Of a stretch of DNA of 59,873 nt, positions 25,382-34,036 are shown piece after piece. The translations under genes and the position numbers were made by a program. The DNA is taken from contig CAJUOQ010000011.1 of the NCBI GenBank assembly GCA_910588235.1, positions 1 to 59,873 on the forward strand, read 5' to 3'. The DNA is from an uncultured Atopostipes sp. (GTDB lineage Bacteria > Bacillota > Bacilli > Lactobacillales > Carnobacteriaceae_A). Every line of letters starts with the position of its first letter. The first letter of the stretch is position 1. Under the pieces are notes generated by a model. It worked only from the letters and a program-made list of their open reading frames with translations, did no database searches and was not told the origin of the DNA.

Positions 25382-27421
25382 TTAAGTATTCGCTTCTTTT
25401 ATTATTTCAGTCAGTTGTTCTTTTATTTCTTCTATGGTTTGATCTTCAATTTGTGTGGCTGCATTTGTTAAATGACCACCACCACCCATTTGTTCCATTA
25501 TACGTTGAACATTCACTTTACCTAAACTTCTTGCACTGATTCCTACTTGTTTTTCATTTAAACGAACAATAACAAAAGATGCTTCAACATCTGTCATCGA
25601 CAACATCGTATCGGCTGTTTGAGCAGCAATAACTTGTGTATGGTTCTCTTCTTCTCCCCCATAAGCTACTGCCATCCCATCACTTACAAATTCGAAGGTT
25701 TTAATAATTTCCATTCGTTCGAGATAATTGACAGGATCCTCTTTTAAGATTCTTTGAATCGTTGTTGTATTTGCTCCTACTGATTGTAAGTAGCTAGCGG
25801 CATCGAAGGTTCTGGAACCTGTTCTTAAGCTAAAGTTATTCGTATCTACAATGATTCCACCTAACATCGCTGTGGCTTCAATTCGATTAATTGAATTTCC
25901 ATCGGTCGATACATATTCAAACAACTCTGTAATGAGTTCTGAGGCAGAAGAGGCATAAGGTTCGATATACACCAAGATCGGATCTTTTGGAAATTCATCG
26001 CCTCTTCGATGATGGTCAATTACGACGACCTTATTCGTTTGTTCACACATATCAGGTGCAATCGACATCGAAGGCTTATGATGATCGACCATGACGACTA
26101 AATCTTCCGGTGTAACTGTTTCATAAGCTTCTTCTGGTGTAATAATATTTTTAGCCGTATCTTTAAATTTCTCAATTTCTTCAAGCAGATTCTGAATATC
26201 AGAACCAACCTCGTTTTGATCAATGATAACTTTACATTCTTGATCAAGCATCATGGCGATTCTAGCTATCCCTAAGGCAGAACCAATTGAATCCATATCT
26301 GGATACATGTGACCCATGATATAGATTGTCGGAGACTGTTTAATTTGTTCTTGGAGTGCTTCACTAATCATACGTGAGCGAACGCGCGTTCTCTTTTCCA
26401 TCGGGTTGGTATTTCCACCATAATAACGTGGCTCTTGTTCTACTTCACGTACAATGGCCTGATCTCCACCACGTCCTAATGCGAGATCTAAATCTTTTTG
26501 AGCAAAATCTGCTAATTCTACAAAAGAAGCTTCCCCGTAAGAAATCCCTATACTGATCGTTAAAGGAAGGTTTCTTTTCGAGGTATATTCTCGGATATTA
26601 TTTACAATATTGAATTCTTCTTTTTCAAGGCGTTTTAATTCCTCATGACGTAATAATAATAAATATTTATCATTTTCAATTCGTTTATAATAAATATTAT
26701 GCTGACGTGCCCAATTCGATAGATAAGTGGTTAGTAGACTATTAAAATTAGAGATTGCTCGATCATCTAATCCTTTCGTTACTTCGTCATAATTATCTAA
26801 ATAGAGCCAACCAATCACGGAGCGATTTTTATATAATTCATCTTTTATTTCAACATAGTTTGAAACGTTCTCAAGATAGATTACATTAATATCTTTTTCG
26901 ACGCGTGTTTTATAATAGTTGCCGCGCCATTCGAATATATTTTTCGAAGGCTCTGTTTTTTCTTCATCATTTCCATTTTCGCTTTCATCTTCATCTTCAT
27001 CTTCAAAATCGGATTCTATTTCAATTCCCGGAAAAACATCTTCTATATTTTTCCCAATTAAAGATTCATCATTTTTTGAAAACGATTGTAAGTAAGGACT
27101 CATCCATTCAATCTCTGAGTCCTCATCATAAATGACGATTCCAATAGGTAGTTTTATATTCGCTTCATGTTCTCCCCGCTTGATACGATAACTAAGATTT
27201 GTGATATAGGAATCCAAATCTTCGCCAACTTTATTCGACAAGCGCCAAACTAAAACATCTAATATTATAAATAAAATGAGTACAATTATGCCAAGCCATA
27301 TATTTAAAAACATACTTAAAATAGAGATGGCAAGTTGTATAGCGATCATCGGTATTACTAATTTGTTGAGTGATTCAACATCTAGATAAGACGATAATCG
27401 CTTGTCTTTTAATGGTTTCAT
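25382..27421 (-). CDS. gdpP: Cyclic-di-AMP phosphodiesterase GdpP
   Basis: The 679-residue membrane enzyme cleaves c-di-AMP to pApA and so affects osmotic balance and cell-wall stress. Two membrane helices lie at about 17-60, a PAS domain at about 85-180, a degenerate GGDEF domain at about 185-315, and DHH/DHHA1 domains at about 355-675. Catalytic motifs are GHMYPDMDSIGSA, VMVDHH, VIDHHRRGDEF and the terminal GGGGHLTNAATQ. An acidic insert (about residues 136-160) splits the PAS domain and is not typical of the family. It precedes rplI. Confidence 0.96.
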   Translation of the reverse strand: MKPLKDKRLSSYLDVESLNKLVIPMIAIQLAISILSMFLNIWLGIIVLILFIILDVLVWRLSNKVGEDLDSYITNLSYRIKRGEHEANIKLPIGIVIYDEDSEIEWMSPYLQSFSKNDESLIGKNIEDVFPGIEIESDFEDEDEDESENGNDEEKTEPSKNIFEWRGNYYKTRVEKDINVIYLENVSNYVEIKDELYKNRSVIGWLYLDNYDEVTKGLDDRAISNFNSLLTTYLSNWARQHNIYYKRIENDKYLLLLRHEELKRLEKEEFNIVNNIREYTSKRNLPLTISIGISYGEASFVELADFAQKDLDLALGRGGDQAIVREVEQEPRYYGGNTNPMEKRTRVRSRMISEALQEQIKQSPTIYIMGHMYPDMDSIGSALGIARIAMMLDQECKVIIDQNEVGSDIQNLLEEIEKFKDTAKNIITPEEAYETVTPEDLVVMVDHHKPSMSIAPDMCEQTNKVVVIDHHRRGDEFPKDPILVYIEPYASSASELITELFEYVSTDGNSINRIEATAMLGGIIVDTNNFSLRTGSRTFDAASYLQSVGANTTTIQRILKEDPVNYLERMEIIKTFEFVSDGMAVAYGGEEENHTQVIAAQTADTMLSMTDVEASFVIVRLNEKQVGISARSLGKVNVQRIMEQMGGGGHLTNAATQIEDQTIEEIKEQLTEIIKEANT

Positions 27422-27505
27422 AAGAACTCCTTTTAGTTTTTTACTCTTCTAATCTTATCATTATTAGCTTATATTTTCCAGAATTCTTCGAATTTAATTA
27501 CGGAA

Positions 27506-27521
27506 TGTTCCACGTGGAACG
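27506..27521. promoter_or_regulatory. parS site (ParB/Spo0J binding)
   Basis: TGTTCCACGTGGAACG is palindromic but for its last base and matches the parS consensus core. It is the first of three sites in the rpsR-gdpP gap. Confidence 0.88.
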
Positions 27522-27551
27522 CACAGATTATTTGCATTTCACTTTATATAA

Positions 27552-27567
27552 AGTTTCACGTGAAACT
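27552..27567. promoter_or_regulatory. parS site (ParB/Spo0J binding)
   Basis: AGTTTCACGTGAAACT is a perfect 16-bp palindrome that matches the Bacillus parS consensus at 14 of 16 positions. It lies exactly 46 bp from the site on either side. Confidence 0.9.
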
Positions 27568-27597
27568 TACATATTTTTTATCTTTCTTTTTATAACA

Positions 27598-27613
27598 TGT
27601 TCCATGTGGAACA
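27598..27613. promoter_or_regulatory. parS-like site (ParB/Spo0J binding)
   Basis: TGTTCCATGTGGAACA is palindromic apart from the central ATGT in place of ACGT. Its position, 46 bp from its neighbour, supports a functional group. Confidence 0.8.
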
Positions 27614-27645
27614 TGTTATTATTTTTTCTTCATTTATAAAATTAA

Positions 27646-27674
27646 AAGAGACCAGATACTTGATCTAGTCTCTT
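27646..27674 (-). terminator. Intrinsic terminator after rpsR
   Basis: Arms 27646-27657 and 27663-27674 pair over 12 bp with one mismatch around five bases; T-rich sequence follows leftward. It would separate rpsF-ssb-rpsR from gdpP-rplI. Confidence 0.7.
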
Positions 27675-27694
27675 GTACAATATTATTAATTAAT

Positions 27695-27931
27695 TTAATT
27701 TTCTTCTGCAACAAATGGTAATAAGCCCATAATTCGAGCTCTTTTAATTGCTTTTGATACTTTACGTTGGTTCTTAGCATAAGTTCCTGTAACTCGACGT
27801 GGTAATACTCGACCACGATCAGATACGAAACGGCTTAATAAATCAACGTCTTTATAATCAATATATTCAATATGATTTGCTGCGAAGAAGTCTACTTTAC
27901 GTCTTCTTCTTCCACCACGACGTCCAGCCAT
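27695..27931 (-). CDS. rpsR: 30S ribosomal protein S18
   Basis: The 78-residue basic protein matches S18, with an Arg-rich N terminus (GRRGGRRRRKVDFF) and the core YKDVDLLSRFVSDRGRVLPRRVTGT. It binds S6 in the small subunit. It follows ssb by 26 bp in the usual rpsF-ssb-rpsR operon. Confidence 0.98.
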   Translation of the reverse strand: MAGRRGGRRRRKVDFFAANHIEYIDYKDVDLLSRFVSDRGRVLPRRVTGTYAKNQRKVSKAIKRARIMGLLPFVAEEN

Positions 27932-27957
27932 ATTAAATTCCTCCTTTAATTAGTGAA

Positions 27958-28515
27958 TCAAAACGGTAAATCATCATCTGAAATATCTGTTACATCATCA
28001 TTTGATTCGAATGGATCATCATTATTACTGAAATCTACATTCGCAAATGGATTGTCGTTATTTCCAGCATTAGAATTGTTTGACTGTTGTGATTGATTAT
28101 TGTTTGCGTAATTATTATTCGGAGTGTTTCCGAAATTATTGTTATAATTACTTGTTTGTCCTCCACCTACTTGACTACGTCTATTATCCGTAACAGATTT
28201 TGGTTCAAGCATTTGGAAATTATCAACAACAACTTCAGTTATATAAATAGTTCGGCCTTCATTATTTTGGTAATTTCTTGTTTGAATATTACCAGTAACG
28301 CCAACTAATGAACCTTGTACTGCAAAATTCGCAAAAGTCTCAGCAGTTCCTCTCCAAACAACACAGTTGATGAAGTCGGTATCTCTTTCGCCTTGGGCAT
28401 TCGTATAGTTACGATCTACTGCCAAAGTAAAAGAGCTAACTGCGATTCCGTTACCTGTATAACGCAACTCAGGGTTTTTCGTAAGTCTGCCTACTAAAGT
28501 AGTGTTATTAATCAA
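27958..28515 (-). CDS. ssb: Single-stranded DNA-binding protein
   Basis: The 185-residue protein has the OB fold at about 1-105 (MINNTTLVGRLTKNPELRYT), a flexible linker rich in Asn and Gln, and the acidic C-terminal tip ISDDDLPF that recruits partner proteins. It is encoded between rpsF and rpsR, the essential copy in Firmicutes. Confidence 0.98.
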   Translation of the reverse strand: MINNTTLVGRLTKNPELRYTGNGIAVSSFTLAVDRNYTNAQGERDTDFINCVVWRGTAETFANFAVQGSLVGVTGNIQTRNYQNNEGRTIYITEVVVDNFQMLEPKSVTDNRRSQVGGGQTSNYNNNFGNTPNNNYANNNQSQQSNNSNAGNNDNPFANVDFSNNDDPFESNDDVTDISDDDLPF

Positions 28516-28536
28516 TCGAAAGCTCCTCTCATAAAA

Positions 28537-28552
28537 CGTTCCACGTGGAACA
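28537..28552. promoter_or_regulatory. parS site (ParB/Spo0J binding)
   Basis: CGTTCCACGTGGAACA, in the 49-bp gap between rpsF and ssb, matches the parS core. It lies inside the operon, about 0.9 kb from the group of three. Confidence 0.85.
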
Positions 28553-28564
28553 TTTCTCTGCTTC

Positions 28565-28876
28565 TTAGTCTTCTAAGTGCTCTAAACGTACAATCATATG
28601 ACGTAAAATACCATCGTTCATATTTGCTAGGCGTTCAAATTCGTCAACTGCATTTGAATCATTAGAAGACAATTCGATTAAGTAATAGTCTCCTTCAGTA
28701 TAATCCTCAATTTCATATGCAAATTTACGATTTTTATCCCAATATTCAGATTTTGTTAATTCTGCTCCGTTGTCAGTAAGAACATTATTAAAACGTTCTA
28801 CTAAAGTTTCTTTTTGGTCATCACCAATATCCGGACGAATAATGTACAAAATTTCATATTTAGCTGTTGTATTCAT
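28565..28876 (-). CDS. rpsF: 30S ribosomal protein S6
   Basis: The product has 103 residues from the ATG at 28876, which follows AAGGAGG at eight bases and gives MNTTAKYEILYIIRPDI, the usual S6 start. The open frame continues 14 codons upstream without support. The S6 fold is clear through RHMIVRLEHLED at the end. It is first in rpsF-ssb-rpsR. Confidence 0.97.
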   Translation of the reverse strand: MNTTAKYEILYIIRPDIGDDQKETLVERFNNVLTDNGAELTKSEYWDKNRKFAYEIEDYTEGDYYLIELSSNDSNAVDEFERLANMNDGILRHMIVRLEHLED

Positions 28877-28962
28877 CGTGTTGCACCTCCTTATGGTCTT
28901 TGTGGCCCCTTCTTTCAAAGGAGCAAGGAGAGTAATGGTTTTACTTATTACTCACTCGAGAA

Positions 28963-28991
28963 ATAATACCACATATTTGTTTGTATTACAA
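28963..28991 (-). promoter_or_regulatory. Promoter of the rpsF operon
   Basis: On the minus strand TTGTAA (28986-28991) and TATTAT (28963-28968) are separated by 17 bp. About 85 bases of leader follow before the rpsF start. Confidence 0.75.
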
Positions 28992-29134
28992 GTTTTAAAC
29001 GATTCTTTATCTTCATTACCTGCGCTTTTTTATAAAAAACTGTTCTAAATATCGCTTCTCTTTTTTCGGCTTCATAAAATAAGTACAGGTTGTTTTTTAC
29101 TATTTTTAATAATCAATATGTTTGTTTTTGCATA

Positions 29135-29148
29135 AGATAACGTTTACA
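29135..29148 (+). promoter_or_regulatory. CRE-like CcpA site at the dhaK promoter
   Basis: AGATAACGTTTACA matches the CRE consensus TGWAARCGYTWNCW at 12 of 14 positions. It overlaps a possible -35 (TTTACA at 29143-29148), with TATTCT 16 bp downstream, so CcpA binding would block initiation. This fits carbon catabolite repression of dhaKLM, by inference. Confidence 0.5.
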
Positions 29149-29197
29149 ATTGGAACGTGATGGCTATTCTAAAATATAAGATGAAAGGGTTGTGACG

Positions 29198-30190
29198 ATG
29201 AAGAAAATTATTAATAATCCTGATCAAATAGTGGATGAAATGCTCAATGGTTTAGTTTTTGCTTATGACTCGTTAGTAGAACGGATTCCAGAAACAACGG
29301 TTGTTCATAGAAAGGCCGATAAGAATGGTAAGGTTGGTTTAGTAAGTGGTGGAGGAAGTGGACATGAACCTTCTCACGCTGGCTTTGTTGGAAAAGGAAT
29401 GTTGTCTGCTGCAGTAGCCGGCCAAGTTTTCACATCTCCGACCCCTGATCAAGTCCTTGAGGGAATTAAGGCAAGTGATGAAGGTGCCGGTGTCTTCTTA
29501 GTCATCAAAAACTATACAGGAGATGTCATGAACTTCGAGATGGCACAAGACATGGCTGATTTAGAAGATATCGAAGTAGAAACGATTGTTGTTGATGATG
29601 ATATTGCTGTAGAAGATAGTACCTTTACGGCTGGGAAACGAGGGATTGCGGGAACGGTCCTTGTCCATAAGATTTTAGGGGCTGCTGCCGAAGAAGGAAA
29701 ATCCCTACAGGAAATAAAAGAAATTACAGACCAACTGATTCCAAATATTAAATCCATTGGGGTTGCCTTAAGCCCTGCGACCAATCCAGAGGTAGGAAGT
29801 CCCGGATTTGAACTGGAAGAAGATGAAATTGAGTTTGGCGTCGGGATCCATGGAGAACCAGGTTACCGCAGAGAAAAATTACAACCTTCTAAAGATCTAG
29901 CTAAAGAACTCGTCGATAAATTAAAAAGCGAGTTTGAGTGGTCAGAAAATGAGGAATACGCCGTTTTAGTCAACGGCATGGGCGCTACTCCACTAATGGA
30001 GCAATTTGTTTTCATGAATGACGTTAAAAAATTATTAGTAGATGAGGAAAAGCTTTCACTTCCTTTCAGAAAAGTGGGCGATTATATGACTTCTATCGAC
30101 ATGGAAGGACTGTCCTTAACTCTCGTCAAACTAGAAGATAAAAAATGGCTGGATTATCTGAACGCACCAGTCAAAACAATCTCTTGGTAA
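29198..30190 (+). CDS. dhaK: PTS-dependent dihydroxyacetone kinase, DhaK subunit
   Basis: The 330-residue subunit binds dihydroxyacetone covalently through a histidine. Features are GLVSGGGSGHEPSHAGF near 48-64 and GVGIHGEPGY with the substrate His218, the same number as in the E. coli enzyme. I place the start at the ATG 29198, eight bases after AAAGGG, rather than at a GTG two codons upstream. DhaK with DhaL and DhaM makes dihydroxyacetone phosphate using PEP through the PTS. GldA, encoded at 6-7 kb, could supply the substrate. Confidence 0.95.
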   Translation: MKKIINNPDQIVDEMLNGLVFAYDSLVERIPETTVVHRKADKNGKVGLVSGGGSGHEPSHAGFVGKGMLSAAVAGQVFTSPTPDQVLEGIKASDEGAGVFLVIKNYTGDVMNFEMAQDMADLEDIEVETIVVDDDIAVEDSTFTAGKRGIAGTVLVHKILGAAAEEGKSLQEIKEITDQLIPNIKSIGVALSPATNPEVGSPGFELEEDEIEFGVGIHGEPGYRREKLQPSKDLAKELVDKLKSEFEWSENEEYAVLVNGMGATPLMEQFVFMNDVKKLLVDEEKLSLPFRKVGDYMTSIDMEGLSLTLVKLEDKKWLDYLNAPVKTISW

Positions 30191-30247
30191 ATAATTCACA
30201 AATTTTCGTGCAATAGTGAGCATATAAAGTAGCCGTAGGAGGATTTT

Positions 30248-30835
30248 ATGACTAAAGTAGATAAAGTTAGTCTTTGGATTGAGAAATTTGGAGAAAAAAT
30301 CACAGAAAATAAAGAACATTTAAACAGTTTAGATACTGCGATTGGTGATGGGGACCATGGAAGCAACTTAACACGTGGAGCGACAGCTGTAAAAGAGCAA
30401 GCTGAAGGTGCGGATTATGAGAATCTCTCCGATCTTTTTAAAGATGTCGGAATGACATTAGTGAGTAAAGTTGGCGGGGCTTCTGGTCCATTATATGGTT
30501 CGGCCTTTATTGAAATGGCTAAGAAAGCCAGAGAAACCGAGGATATAGGAGAAATTTTAAGTGCTGGGCTAGAAGGTATTCAAAAACGTGGAAAAGCAGA
30601 CACGGGCGAAAAAACAATGGTAGATGAATGGGCACCAGTGATTGAACATGTCCAAAATGATTCTTTAACAGAAGAAGTGATTACTGAAATTTTACAAAAA
30701 ACAAAAGATATGAAAGCCACTAAAGGACGTGCTTCCTATTTAGGCGACCGTTCGATTGGTCATATTGATCCAGGTGCACAGTCAAGCGCTTATTTATTTG
30801 AAGCGTTACTTGAGGCAGGTGTCTTAGATGAGTAA
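30248..30835 (+). CDS. dhaL: Dihydroxyacetone kinase, ADP-binding DhaL subunit
   Basis: The 195-residue all-helical subunit holds ADP with two Mg ions, using the aspartates in TAIGDGDHGSN near residues 34-44. It carries the DhaL motifs GGASGPLYG and KGRASYLGDRSIGHIDPGA. It takes phosphate from DhaM and gives it to the substrate on DhaK. TAGGAGG precedes its ATG, and its end overlaps dhaM by 8 bp. Confidence 0.95.
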   Translation: MTKVDKVSLWIEKFGEKITENKEHLNSLDTAIGDGDHGSNLTRGATAVKEQAEGADYENLSDLFKDVGMTLVSKVGGASGPLYGSAFIEMAKKARETEDIGEILSAGLEGIQKRGKADTGEKTMVDEWAPVIEHVQNDSLTEEVITEILQKTKDMKATKGRASYLGDRSIGHIDPGAQSSAYLFEALLEAGVLDE

Positions 30836-31205
30836 AAAATATGGTATCCTTTTGATTTCACACGTAGAAGAAATAACCGCCGGTCTTGTAAAACTATTGG
30901 AACAAGTTGCAAGCGATGTAACCATTAAAACTGCTGGTGGTGGCGAAGATGGTGAAGTCGGAACAAGTTTCGACAAAATTAACACGGCGCTAAATGAATT
31001 TGAAGAAGAGGCCGTTTTAGCTTTCTATGATTTAGGAAGCGCTAAAATGAACTTAGAGATGGCCATGGAAGGCTCAGACAAAGAAGTTCTCTTATTTGAA
31101 ACAGCTTTTGTAGAAGGTGCTTATGTTGCAGCTTCCTTGCTCCAAACAGAGGTTGACTTAGAGACTATCCAAGAACAACTAGAACCTTTAACTATAAAAG
31201 AATAA
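30828..31205 (+). CDS. dhaM: PTS phosphotransfer subunit DhaM (EIIA-Man domain only)
   Basis: The 125-residue protein is a single mannose-type EIIA domain with the phospho-acceptor His12 in LLISHVEEI. It lacks the HPr and EI-like domains fused in E. coli DhaM, as in Lactococcus. It accepts phosphate from HPr and phosphorylates the ADP on DhaL. The 8-bp overlap with dhaL implies coupling, and a strong terminator follows. Confidence 0.93.
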   Translation: MSKKYGILLISHVEEITAGLVKLLEQVASDVTIKTAGGGEDGEVGTSFDKINTALNEFEEEAVLAFYDLGSAKMNLEMAMEGSDKEVLLFETAFVEGAYVAASLLQTEVDLETIQEQLEPLTIKE

Positions 31206-31210
31206 AGAAT

Positions 31211-31252
31211 AAGACTAGGGCCATATTTTTTAATATACCCTAGTCTTTTTTG
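31211..31252 (+). terminator. Intrinsic terminator of dhaKLM
   Basis: AAGACTAGGG (31211-31220) pairs with CCCTAGTCTT (31238-31247), followed by T-rich sequence. The convergent ABC gene may also use it weakly. Confidence 0.85.
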
Positions 31253-31253
31253 G

Positions 31254-32846
31254 TTAGGTTAATGATAGAATACCATCTAAATGTTTTTCAATTGGCGGAC
31301 GTAAATGATGAGTGATCATAATGACTGTTAGTTCAGGATTGCTTAATAAACTTTCTTCAATTTTTAAAGCACTTATTTCATCCAGGTTTGAAGTTCCTTC
31401 ATCAATTAAAATACATGTCTTTCCTCGAATTAAACCTCTCGCTAAAGCAACTCTTTGTCTTTGTCCCCCTGATAAGGAGCGCCCAGCTTCACCCACTGAG
31501 GTGTCAATACCTTCTGAAAGGCTGTCAATAAATGCTTGTAGATCACTGTTTTCTATAGCAAGAGCTAGTTGTTTATCTGTAAAATCCTCTCCAAGAGTAA
31601 TGTTATAACGGATAGTTCCTTCAAATAAATAAGGAAATTGGTCAATATATAAGACTTGTTCCCTTAAATCTCTTCCTGAAATATCCTTTAACTCTTTCCC
31701 CGATAACATAACTGATCCTTCGTAATCCGTTAATTTTCCATTTAATATATTGAGTAAAGTCGATTTTCCGCTCCCACTAGAGCCAACGATTGCATATTTG
31801 TTTTTTAAGGCAAAGTCGAAATGGAGGTTACTTAAAATCTCTTTATCTCCATAAGCATAGTCTAAATGATTCACTTGAAATCCTTTATTTATCTCAAGTA
31901 AAGGCTTTTTATCTTTATGGTCTACTTTTTGAATGGTCTCAAATTTATCAAAAATTGGTTGGGTTGATTGAATGCCTGAAATTTGTTGACTAATATTTCC
32001 TACCGTATTAAATATCGTGCTGGCAAGACCACCTGTTGAGGCCATTGAACCTATGGATAGTAACGAACGAAAAGCGAGAAAACCGGTTAAAACCAAGATA
32101 GTTAACTGTCCAAATACATTTCCTAAAGCCCCTAAAATAGCCACTTTTCCGACAATTCTTGCTTGAGAATCTTTTGCCTTTGCTAATTTTACAGAGGCTT
32201 CTTTAACATCTCGTGTAATTTTTTTAAGCATATTGTAGGAAAACAAGGTATCAAAACCACCCAGTACATCGTTTGTTTTCGTTAAGAAGCGTTCATTTTC
32301 TTTAGTAGTGAATAAAGCAGCTTTGTTCATTTTCTTTTGATAAAGTCTTGGAAGAAGCAATGTGATCCCTGCAACAACAAAGCTCCAAATAACCAATGAC
32401 CAGTGAAAGAAAAGTAAAGCCACAATAGATGTGAACGTACCAATAATACCCGCAGCCACATCATAAATACGTTCGTACGTTTGTTCTTCTATTATATGGA
32501 TGTCGCTGCTTAACCATGAGGCGTAAGTACCTTCCGATTTTTGGTGGAAATTGTTATAACTTGTTTGTTCCATCCGTAAAGTAATATCTTCACGGATAGA
32601 GGTGACCATTTTTTGAATGGTATCATTTGTTTTGACCACTTGAAAATAAGTGAATAATAAAAAGAATAGATAAGCAAGAAACATTTGTAAGGCAGCGATA
32701 ACAAACTCTTTAAAATCAAAAATAATCAGAGCATTGAAGGCAGACGCATTTAAAATACTTGCGATTGTTTGAGAACTAGCACTGCCAAGTAATATAAAAC
32801 CAACAATTAAATTATCTTTCCAAAACCGTTTGATATATTTAAACAT
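31254..32846 (-). CDS. ABC exporter, fused membrane and ATPase domains
   Basis: The 530-residue half-transporter has about six membrane helices in residues 10-290 and an ATPase domain with Walker A VGSSGSGKST, signature SLSGGQRQRVALARG, Walker B CILIDEGTSNLD and H-loop TTHH-type MITHHLRP. I place the start at 32846 (MFKYIKRFWKDN) because AGAGG precedes it; the frame opens 11 codons earlier. It is transcribed divergently from an Rgg-type regulator gene. The substrate is unknown; peptide export is one possibility. It would act as a homodimer as no partner gene adjoins. Confidence 0.85.
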   Translation of the reverse strand: MFKYIKRFWKDNLIVGFILLGSASSQTIASILNASAFNALIIFDFKEFVIAALQMFLAYLFFLLFTYFQVVKTNDTIQKMVTSIREDITLRMEQTSYNNFHQKSEGTYASWLSSDIHIIEEQTYERIYDVAAGIIGTFTSIVALLFFHWSLVIWSFVVAGITLLLPRLYQKKMNKAALFTTKENERFLTKTNDVLGGFDTLFSYNMLKKITRDVKEASVKLAKAKDSQARIVGKVAILGALGNVFGQLTILVLTGFLAFRSLLSIGSMASTGGLASTIFNTVGNISQQISGIQSTQPIFDKFETIQKVDHKDKKPLLEINKGFQVNHLDYAYGDKEILSNLHFDFALKNKYAIVGSSGSGKSTLLNILNGKLTDYEGSVMLSGKELKDISGRDLREQVLYIDQFPYLFEGTIRYNITLGEDFTDKQLALAIENSDLQAFIDSLSEGIDTSVGEAGRSLSGGQRQRVALARGLIRGKTCILIDEGTSNLDEISALKIEESLLSNPELTVIMITHHLRPPIEKHLDGILSLT

Positions 32847-32940
32847 ATTTTTCCTCTTTTCTTTCATTTGTGATTTCATTATAAGTAACTTAAAATAAAA
32901 GAAATGAAAAATTGCAGATATGCAAAAATGAGGTGTAGAG

Positions 32941-33849
32941 ATGTATGGAAAAATCGTTCGAGAAATGAGAACAGGTAAAAATATTACCTTAAAAGAAGCA
33001 GCAGGAGAGGCTTTGTCCGTTTCTCAGTTATCTCGTTTTGAAAATAATAGAACCATGATTCCAGTTGGAAATTTCTTCGATGTCTTAGAAAACTTGAATG
33101 TTACAATTGAAGAATTTGAATATGTTCGTCAAGAAAAAAAGACAAATCACGTGGAAAAAATTCTTTTTCGAATAGAAGAATACAACAATAAAAAAGATTT
33201 GGAGCAGTTAAGAAATTTAATCACTGAAATTAAACAAAAAAATCCAGTGCCCTATAGTTGGGAGCAATTTTTAATTTATTTTATAAAATGTATCCTGGCG
33301 ATTTATGATGAGGAGGAAACCCAAGCTTATCAGCCTGTTTTAGATTATTTGATGCAAGTTGAAAATTGGGGAGAAATGGAATTAAAGTTGTATGCTTTAT
33401 TTAGCTTTGCCTTTGATATTGAAACTACTCACTTTTTAATGTGGACAGCATTAAAGAGAAGTCAACAATATCTTCAAATACCAAGTACATCAGGTTTACT
33501 TTATGCAATTTTAACAAATAGTTTTTCGACTTTTTTAACTTATGATCGACTAGATTATGCTGAAGAGACTATTCAGTTATTCGATGACCATCATGCGGAG
33601 AATGCACAGTTTCTATCCCCCCATATCGACTTTATGTTCAATAAAGGATTGCTCGCTTTTCGTAAAAAGGATTTAAAAATAGCAAAAAAGTATTGTGAAA
33701 ATGCAATAAAAATTTGTAAATATTTTAAACAAAAAGAGTCCGTCGATTATTATAGTAAAAGATATAAGCAGTGGTTAGAAAATTATAAAAATCCAAGCTA
33801 TAGAGAATTATCAATAAAAATGGGAATGTTTGATACAAATAATAGCTAG
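32941..33849 (+). CDS. Rgg/MutR-family transcriptional regulator
   Basis: The 302-residue protein has an N-terminal XRE-type helix-turn-helix (about residues 5-58, with LSVSQLSRFENNRTMIPV) and a long helical repeat domain, the layout of Rgg/PlcR-group regulators that respond to short peptides. It is divergent from an ABC exporter gene with 94 bp between the starts. No convincing short hydrophobic peptide gene was found nearby, so its signal, if any, is unknown. AT-rich coding with many Lys and Asn codons is more marked than in its neighbours, which may reflect later acquisition. Confidence 0.85.
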   Translation: MYGKIVREMRTGKNITLKEAAGEALSVSQLSRFENNRTMIPVGNFFDVLENLNVTIEEFEYVRQEKKTNHVEKILFRIEEYNNKKDLEQLRNLITEIKQKNPVPYSWEQFLIYFIKCILAIYDEEETQAYQPVLDYLMQVENWGEMELKLYALFSFAFDIETTHFLMWTALKRSQQYLQIPSTSGLLYAILTNSFSTFLTYDRLDYAEETIQLFDDHHAENAQFLSPHIDFMFNKGLLAFRKKDLKIAKKYCENAIKICKYFKQKESVDYYSKRYKQWLENYKNPSYRELSIKMGMFDTNNS

Positions 33850-33969
33850 TTTTCCGTTCACAAAAAACAAAATTGTTTATTATAATCTGAAAGTAACCCG
33901 CAACCTCTAAGGCTTTTGAAGTTTAAGATTAACATTATAAACCTTTTTTCTTTGAAATTATTCCAAAAA

Positions 33970-33998
33970 TTGACCCTTAATAGAGAGCTTGCTATGCT
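33970..33998 (+). promoter_or_regulatory. Promoter of the amino-acid transporter genes
   Basis: TTGACC (33970-33975) and TATGCT (33993-33998) are 17 bp apart, 38 bp upstream of the first coding base. Confidence 0.7.
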
Positions 33999-34036
33999 TA
34001 GTTGTGGTTAAAAATGAATAGAAAGAGGTTTTTTGT

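Noticed and set aside
27646..27674. Hairpin near the parS trio as a ParB-linked structure
   Set aside because: It has the shape and position of the rpsR terminator.
33147..33156. TCACGTGGAA in the rgg-type gene
   Set aside because: Only the core matches; the outer bases do not fit parS.
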